Positions 19,696 through 25,000 of a DNA stretch of 25,000 bases are shown here, in pieces. Each line of letters starts with the position of its first letter. Position 1 is the stretch's first letter. The translations under genes and the position numbers were made by a program. The notes below the pieces were generated by a model, which saw only the letters and a program-made list of their open reading frames with translations, searched no databases and was not told the origin of the DNA. Origin of the DNA: Cryptomeria japonica (taxonomy: Eukaryota; Streptophyta; Pinopsida; Cupressales; Cupressaceae); NCBI RefSeq assembly GCF_030272615.1, contig NW_026729206.1, positions 52,501-77,500 on the forward strand. Direction: 5' to 3'.

Positions 19696-19841
19696 GCCTT
19701 CACTAATTTCCAGAAAAGGCAAAAAAAAGAAAAAAATGAGATTTTAAAATTTCCGTTTTGAAAGATAGTGAAAAAAACGGAACGCGGGTGCCATCTTGAG
19801 CCCGCCCTGGTGTGCAGCCCAGGCAAGTTGTGCGCACCAAG
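19696..19841. repeat. Last AT module of unit A and the tandem junction
   Basis: An AT module with a longer A/G tract (AAAAAAAAGAAAAAAATG) is followed by GCCATCTTGAGCCCGCCCTG and TTGTGCGCACCAAG. It passes directly into GCACCCACCCTGGCCAAGG, the first shared word of unit B (compare 11919). Confidence 0.85.
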
Positions 19842-20299
19842 GCACCCACCCTGGCCAAGGTGGGTCACGGGGTGGGTCCTAGGGTGGGTAACGGGGTGGG
19901 TACTAAGGTGCGTGCCAAGGTGGGTCATAGGGTGGGTGCCAAGGTGGGCACCAGGGTGGGTGTGCACCAACCCTAGCCAGGGTAGGTCACGGGGTGGTTG
20001 TCGGGGTGGGCGTCAAGGAGCCAAGGTGGGTGGCAAGTAGCCAAGTTGCGTGCCAAGGTGGGTGTCGGGGTGGGTGCCAAGGATCCAAGGTGGGTGCCAA
20101 GGAACCAAGGTGGGTGTCTGGGTGGGTGCCGAGGTGGGAGCCAGGGTGGGTCCCAAGGTGAGTGCAAAGGTGGGTGCCAGGGTCAAGGTGAGTGCCAATG
20201 TGGGTTCCAAGGTGCCAGGGTCAGGGTGAGTGCCAATGTGGGTTCAAAGGTGCTAAGTTGGGTGCGAGGTTGGGTGCGAGGGTGGGTGGGTGCCAAGGT
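19842..20299. repeat. G-rich minisatellite, unit B copy
   Basis: Copy of 11919-12376. I noticed no difference between the two. Confidence 0.93.
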
Positions 20300-20713
20300 G
20301 TGCTAGGTGGAAGCCCGGGTGGGTCGGCATCCCATGGGTGTCGAGTTGGGTGCCTGATGGGTGCTTCTTGTCAAGTTTTAGTCGTCGGGACTCATTTCGA
20401 GCCTTAGAGGTCGTTTCTTGTCCGGTTGCCCTGTCTTCGACCTGGGAACCCAATTTTGGTCCTCGGGTCCCATTTTTTTTTGTCTCGCATCCCACTTTTG
20501 GCCTGTGGCCTTTTCGGGGTCGATTCTCGTTTTGGGCATCAGAGCATGTTTCTTCTCCTAAAACCCAATATTTGTTTATTAAGTCTCGGAACACATTTTT
20601 GTTCTCGTGGACCCATCATGGGTCTTGGAACGCATTTGTGGTCCTTGGGTCCCATTTTGCATCCCGAAACTTGTGTTTTGGTGCTTGATCCCTATTTTGG
20701 GTGCCCACCTTGC
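20300..20713. repeat. T-rich degenerate repeats, unit B copy
   Basis: Copy of 12377-12790 at +7923 bp. Confidence 0.6.
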
Positions 20714-21096
20714 ACCAAGTGCGCACCCGGGGCAAACCGAGCGCCTTGGTGCACCGGGGCAAGATTGAGCGTGCACCCGAGGCGCCCCGAACATGCACCA
20801 AGGTGCACTCGGCCCACATGTGAGCGCAGGTCGTTGCGCCCGAGGTGGTGTGTGGGCACCGCGTTGCAGACGGGACACTGCACGCACACGACGCCCCCTC
20901 CAGGTGCACGCACGTAGGCCGGGCCGGGTGCACACCCGACGCCCTAGCAAGGTGCGCGCACCCGGGCAGGGCTCACACTTGGCGAACGGGGCGCACTTCG
21001 CGAGGGAGGGTGTGCACCTCGACGGGGGTGGGTGGCCGGGGTGGATTCGCACGTGGGTCGCGGTTTGCTAAGTACACACTGCGACAAGCTCATAAC
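20714..21096. other. GC-rich 5' flank of 5S gene copy 2
   Basis: Copy of 12791-13173. One substitution noticed, T at 20766 for C at 12843. It likewise lacks a TATATA-like box before the gene. Confidence 0.6.
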
Positions 21097-21215
21097 GGGT
21101 GCGATCATACCAGCGTTAGTGCACCGGATCCCATCAGAACTCCGCAGTTAAGCGCGCTTGGGCCGGAGTAGTACTGGGATGGGTGACCTCCCGGGAAGTC
21201 CCGGTGTTGCACCCT
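21097..21215 (+). rRNA. 5S rRNA: 5S ribosomal RNA gene, copy 2
   Basis: Same 119-bp gene as at 13174, 7923 bp away on the same strand. Helix I ends (GGGTGC and GCACCC), box A region and box C region are all present. It has G at position 19 (21115) and T at position 63 (21159). The GCGCGCTTGGG around position 63 matches the plant box A region as I recall it better than the GCGCGCTCGGG of copy 1. If only one of the two copies is used, this is the likelier one, but nothing in the sequence rules out either. Confidence 0.98.
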
Positions 21216-21220
21216 TTTTT
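21215..21220 (+). terminator. Pol III terminator of 5S copy 2
   Basis: Six T residues directly after GCACCC, identical to the run after copy 1. Confidence 0.9.
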
Positions 21221-21658
21221 AGTTTTTCGCCGGGCGTCGCAATGCTATTTGAATAAACCTTTTGCCCGTTTGCGTTCTCGTCGGGGCCGGGCCGGGCCGG
21301 GGTGCGCTGCCCGCACTACCGCGCGCGCGGGGGCGACACCGAGCGCGCACCCGAGGCGCCCCGAGCACACAGGCCACGGTGCAACCCGGGCGTTGTGCGC
21401 GCACCCCGGTGCGCCCGAGGTGCTGCGCGCGCACCCAGGTGAAATCGGTGTGCACCTCGGCCAGTGCGCGCTCGGTCGAGTCGCGCACGTTGGCCAAGGT
21501 GCACGGTGATGTTTCTTACTCTAAGGTTCCGCACCAGACGCCCGGGACAGGTGAGCGAAGCTGGGCGGGGCCGGGTGCGCGGCCGGGGCAGGTGCACGCA
21601 GCTGGAGAGAGCTTTGGAGCACACTTCGGAGCGCACCAATGATGCGCTCCATTCAAAA
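21221..21658. other. GC-rich 3' flank of 5S gene copy 2
   Basis: Copy of 13298-13736; no gene recognised. Confidence 0.6.
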
Positions 21659-21755
21659 GTTTCCTGAAAAGGCAAAAAAAGTTGAGATTATAGAATTTCC
21701 CACTTGAGAGATTGTAAAAAAAAAAAATTTAAAATGAAGGAAACGCGGGTGCCAA
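21659..21755. repeat. Diverged AT-rich module, unit B copy
   Basis: Copy of the module at 13737, with the same A12 run before ATTTAAAATG. Confidence 0.8.
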
Positions 21756-23082
21756 GGTGTGCGCAGCCCAGCCAAGGTGTGCGCACCAAGGCGCCCACCC
21801 TGGCGAAGGTGCACGCAAGGTGCGCACCCGAGGCAAACCGGACAATTAACCCAACTTTCGACTTCGCGCGCACCTTGGAGCGCACTTCGGAGCCCTCCTT
21901 GGTGCGCGCCGATGTTGCGCACCTCGGAGCGCACCCGGGGAAAACAATGCAATTAACCCGACTTTCGACTTCGTGGGCACCTCGGAGCGCTCTCGGGTTC
22001 GCACCTCGGAGCACACCGAGGTGCGCACCTTTGATGCGCTGCCTTCACCAATTTCCAGAAAAGGCAAGAAAACATTGAGAAGGTGTGCGCACCGAGGTGC
22101 CCACCCTGGCGAAGGTGCACGCGAGGTGCGCACCCGGGGCAAACCGGGCTCCGACTTCGTGCACGCCGCACCTTGGAGCACACTTCGGAGCGCTCCTTGG
22201 TGCGCACCAGGGCGCGCAACCCAGCCGAGGTGCCCACCCCGGCGAAGGTGCACGCGAGGTGCGCACCCGGGGCAAACCGGGCTCCGACTTCGTGCACGCC
22301 ATGGTGCCCACCGCGGCGAAGGTGCACGCGAGGTGCGCACCCGGGGCAAACCGGGCTCCGACTTCGTGCACGCCGCACCTTGGAGCACACTTCGGAGCGC
22401 TCCTTGGTGCGCACCATGGTGCCCACCAGGGCGCGCAACCCCGCCGAAGGTGCACGCGAGGTGCGCACCCGGGGCAAACCGGGCTCCGACTTCGTGCACG
22501 CCGCACCTTGGAGCACACTTCGGAGCGCTCCTTGGTGCGCACCATGGTGCCCACCAGGGCGCGCAACCCCGCCGAAGGTGCACGCGAGGTGCGCACCCGG
22601 GGCAAACCGGGCTCCGACTTCGTGCACGCCATGGTGCGCACCGCGGCGAAGGTGCGCACCCGGGGCAAACCGGGCTCCGACTTCGTGCACGCCGCACCTT
22701 GGAGCACACTTCGGAGCGCTCCTTGGTGCGCACCAGGGCGCGCAACCCAGCCGAGGTGCCCACCCCGGCGAAGGTGCACGCGAGGTGCGTACCCGGGGCA
22801 AACCGGGCTCCGACTTCGTGCACGCCGCACCTTGGAGCACACTTCGGAGCGCTCCTTGGTGCGCACCATGGTGCCCACCAGGCCGCGCAACCCAGCCAAG
22901 GTGTGCGCACCAAGGTGCACGCGAGGTGCGCACCCGGGGCAAACCGGGGTCCGACTTCGTGCACGCCGCACCTTGGAGCACACATCGGGGCGCTCCCGGG
23001 TTCGCACCGGCGTTGCGCACCGTGGTGGGCACCTCGGAGCACACCAAGGTGGGCAGCGAGGTGCGCACCTTTGATGCGATGC
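21756..23082. repeat. GC-rich direct-repeat field, unit B copy, 352 bp shorter
   Basis: Corresponds to 13832-15511. Between about 21880 and 21895 it switches from the 13952 version (GGAGCGCACTTCGGAGC) to the 14304 version (CCCTCCTTGGTGCGCGCC), removing 352 bp. The rest matches at a 7571-bp offset. Confidence 0.9.
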
Positions 23083-23251
23083 CTTCACTAATTTCCATAA
23101 AAGGCAAAAAAAAAACGAGATTTTAAAATTTCCGTTTTGAAAGATAGTGAGAAAAAGGGAATGCTGGTGCCATCTTGAGCCCGCCCTGGTGCGCAGCCCA
23201 GCCAAGGTGTGCGCACCAAGGTGCCCACCCTGGCGAAGGTGCGCGCCCGGG

Positions 23252-23394
23252 CAATTAACCCAACTTCCAACTTCGCGCGCGCCAGTGTGGGAGCGCACCC
23301 AACAACCGGGCCTGGGAAGAGCCAATGCGAGAAACCCCACCAAACGCTCTGACAAAAAAAGAGGGGGCGCTCCAGTAACCCCGCTTCGGAGCGC
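23252..23394. repeat. Conserved CCAATGCGAGAAACC module, copy 5
   Basis: Counterpart of copy 1 in unit B, with GCCAGTGTGGG for GCCAGGGTGGG. Confidence 0.85.
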
Positions 23395-23732
23395 ACCCTG
23401 GGCAAACCCAGCCAAGGTGCCCACCCCGGCCAAGGTGCAGGCGAGGTGCGCACCCGGGGCAAACCGGGCTCCGACAACGTGCACGCCGCACCTTGGAGCA
23501 CACTTCGTAGCGCTCCCGGGTGCGCACCTCAGAGCACACCAAGGTGGGCAGCGAGGTGCGCACCTTTGATGCGCTGCCTTCACTAATTTCCAGAAAAGGC
23601 AAAAAAAAAAGGAGATTTTAAAATTTCCGTTTTGAAAGATAGTGAAAAAAACGGAACGCGCGTGCCATCTTGAGCCCGCCCTGGTGCGCAGCCCAGGTAA
23701 GGTGCCCACCCTGGCAAAGGTGCGCACCCGGG

Positions 23733-23863
23733 CAATTAACCCTACTTCCGACTTCGTGCGCGCCAGGGTGGCAACCGGGCCTCGGAAGAGCCAATGCGAG
23801 AAACCCCACCAAACGCTCCGACAAAAAAAGAGGCGGCGCTCCAATAACCCCGCTTCGGAGCGC
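23733..23863. repeat. Conserved CCAATGCGAGAAACC module, copy 6
   Basis: Counterpart of copy 2 in unit B, with the hairpin intact. Confidence 0.85.
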
Positions 23864-25000
23864 AGCCGGGGCAAACCCAGCCAAGGTGCCCACCCCGACG
23901 AAGGTGCACGCGAGGTGCGCACCCGGGGCAAACCGGGCTCCGACAACGTGCACGCAGCACCTTGGAGCACACTTCGAAGCACTCCCGGGTGCCCACCGGC
24001 GTTGCGCACCGTGGTGGGCAGCGAGGTGCGCACCTTTGATGCGCTGCCTTCACTAATTTCCAGAAAAAGGCAAACAAAAATGAGATTTTAAAATTTCCGT
24101 TTTGAAAGATAGTGAAAAAAAAGGAACGCGGGTGCCATCTTGAGCCCGCCCTGGTGCGCAGCCCAGGCAAGGCATGCGCACCAAGGTGCCCACCCGAGGT
24201 GCACACGCGGGGCAAACCGGGCTCCGACTTCGTGCAGGCCGCACCTTGGAGCACACTTCGGAGCGCTCCTTGGTGCGCACCATGGTGCCCACCAGGGCGC
24301 GCAACCCAGCCAAGGTCTGCACACCAAGGTGCCCACCCCGGCGAAGGTGCACGCGAGGTGCGCACCCGGGGCAAACCGGGCTCCGACTTCGTGCACGCCA
24401 TGGTGCCCACCGCGGCGAAGGTGCACGCGAGGTGCGCACCCGGGGCAAACCGGGCTCCGACTTCGTGCACGCCGCACCTTGGAGCACACTTCGGAGCGCT
24501 CCTTGGTGCGCACCATGGTGCCCACCAGGGCGCGCAACCCAGCCAAGGTGTGCGCACCAAGGTGCACGCGAGGTGCGCACCCGGGGCAAACCGGGGTCCG
24601 ACTTCGTGCACGCCACACCTTGGAGCACACATCGGAGCGCTCCCAGGTTCGCACCAGCGTTGCGCACCTTTGATGCGCTGCCTTCACTAATTTCCAGAAA
24701 AGGCAAAAAAAAACGAGATTTTAAAATTTCCGTTCTGAAAGATAGTGAAAAAAACGGAACGCGGGTGCCATCTTGAGCCCTTCCTGGTGCGCAGCCCAGG
24801 CAAGTTGTGCGCACCAAGGTGCCCACCCTGGCGGAGGTGCGCGCCCGGGGCAATCCGGGCTCCGACTTCGTGCACTGCATGGTGCCCACCAAGGCGCGCA
24901 ACCCAGCCAAGGTGCCCACCGCAGCGAAGGTGCACGCGAGGTGCGCACCCGAGGTGCACACCCGGGGCAAACCGGGCTCCGACTTCGTGCACGCCGCACC

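Larger units (their letters stand above)
11919..19841. repeat. Unit A: 7923-bp 5S-containing tandem unit
   Basis: Everything from 11919 to about 13960 recurs exactly 7923 bp to the right, and 14320-17150 recurs 7571 bp to the right. Unit A ends where unit B begins, with no intervening DNA, so this is a direct tandem duplication. Order: G-rich minisatellite, T-rich block, 5S gene, GC-rich flank, AT/GC module field. Confidence 0.95.
19842..25000. repeat. Unit B: second tandem unit, cut by the window edge
   Basis: Nearly identical to unit A. It differs by a 352-bp deletion at about 21890 and by scattered substitutions. After about 24719 it follows the version of the module found at 19222 in unit A better than that at 17148 (see the GAGGTGCGCACCCGAGGTGC phrase near 24938, also at 19440 but absent at 17368). 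Confidence 0.95.
23083..25000. repeat. AT/GC module field of unit B (incomplete)
   Basis: AT modules begin at about 23083, 23578, 24048 and 24682, matching 15512, 16007, 16477 and 17111 at 7571 bp. The window ends inside a CCCGGGGCAAACC piece. Confidence 0.9.

Noticed and set aside
1-25000. 18S, 5.8S or 25S rRNA sequence
   Set aside because: Looked for conserved words of the large rRNA genes on both strands by eye and saw none; only 5S genes are present.

Overview
The window is non-protein-coding ribosomal-spacer-type DNA from a land plant. Two nearly identical 5S rRNA genes (13174-13292 and 21097-21215, both + strand) are the only genes I can support. Their sequence is clearly land-plant 5S. 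The words GCAGTTAAGCGCGC and GTTAGTGCACCGG remind me of gymnosperm or early-diverging vascular-plant 5S genes, but that assignment comes from memory and is tentative. No 18S, 5.8S or 25S sequence, tRNA, transposase or convincing protein gene is visible. The many long open frames are by-products of GC-rich repeats that lack stop codons.

Layout, left to right. 1-1206: apparently single-copy DNA with nothing recognised. 1207-1852: decayed copies of a 188-bp repeat. 1853-6010: a head-to-tail array of 22 monomers of 188 bp. 6011-7390: three diverged composite repeats of about 0.45-0.5 kb. 7391-7691: short 40-58 bp repeats. 7692-8883: four 311-bp repeats. 8884-9476: a 52-bp satellite built on GTGCGCAC palindromes. 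9477-10534: a 157-bp repeat family. 10535-12376: GTGC-type repeats passing into a G-rich GGTGGGTGCCAA minisatellite. 11919-19841: a 7923-bp unit (unit A) holding G-rich minisatellite, T-rich block, 5S gene and a field of alternating GC-rich and AT-rich modules. 19842-25000: the start of a second tandem copy (unit B), almost identical but lacking 352 bp.

The most interesting signal is a 30-bp core repeated 13 times between 6363 and 10481 inside four otherwise different repeat families. Read on the minus strand it is CTTATATAGGGGAGG, which fits the plant RNA polymerase I initiation consensus (TATATA(A/G)GGGG). I interpret these as a battery of spacer promoters pointing left. In that reading the window is part of a very large 45S rDNA intergenic spacer. 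An 18S gene would lie beyond the left edge, the 188-bp array would be in the external transcribed spacer, and the 5S genes would be embedded in the spacer in the opposite orientation (linked, L-type rDNA). Neither 45S flank is in the window, so this is inference.

The rest records repeat evolution: nested tandem duplications (7923 bp, and 2352 bp inside it), deletions between short direct repeats, stepwise homogenisation of the 188-bp array, repeated seeding of GTGCGCAC satellites at one site of an older repeat, and a hairpin whose arms co-vary between three diverged copies.
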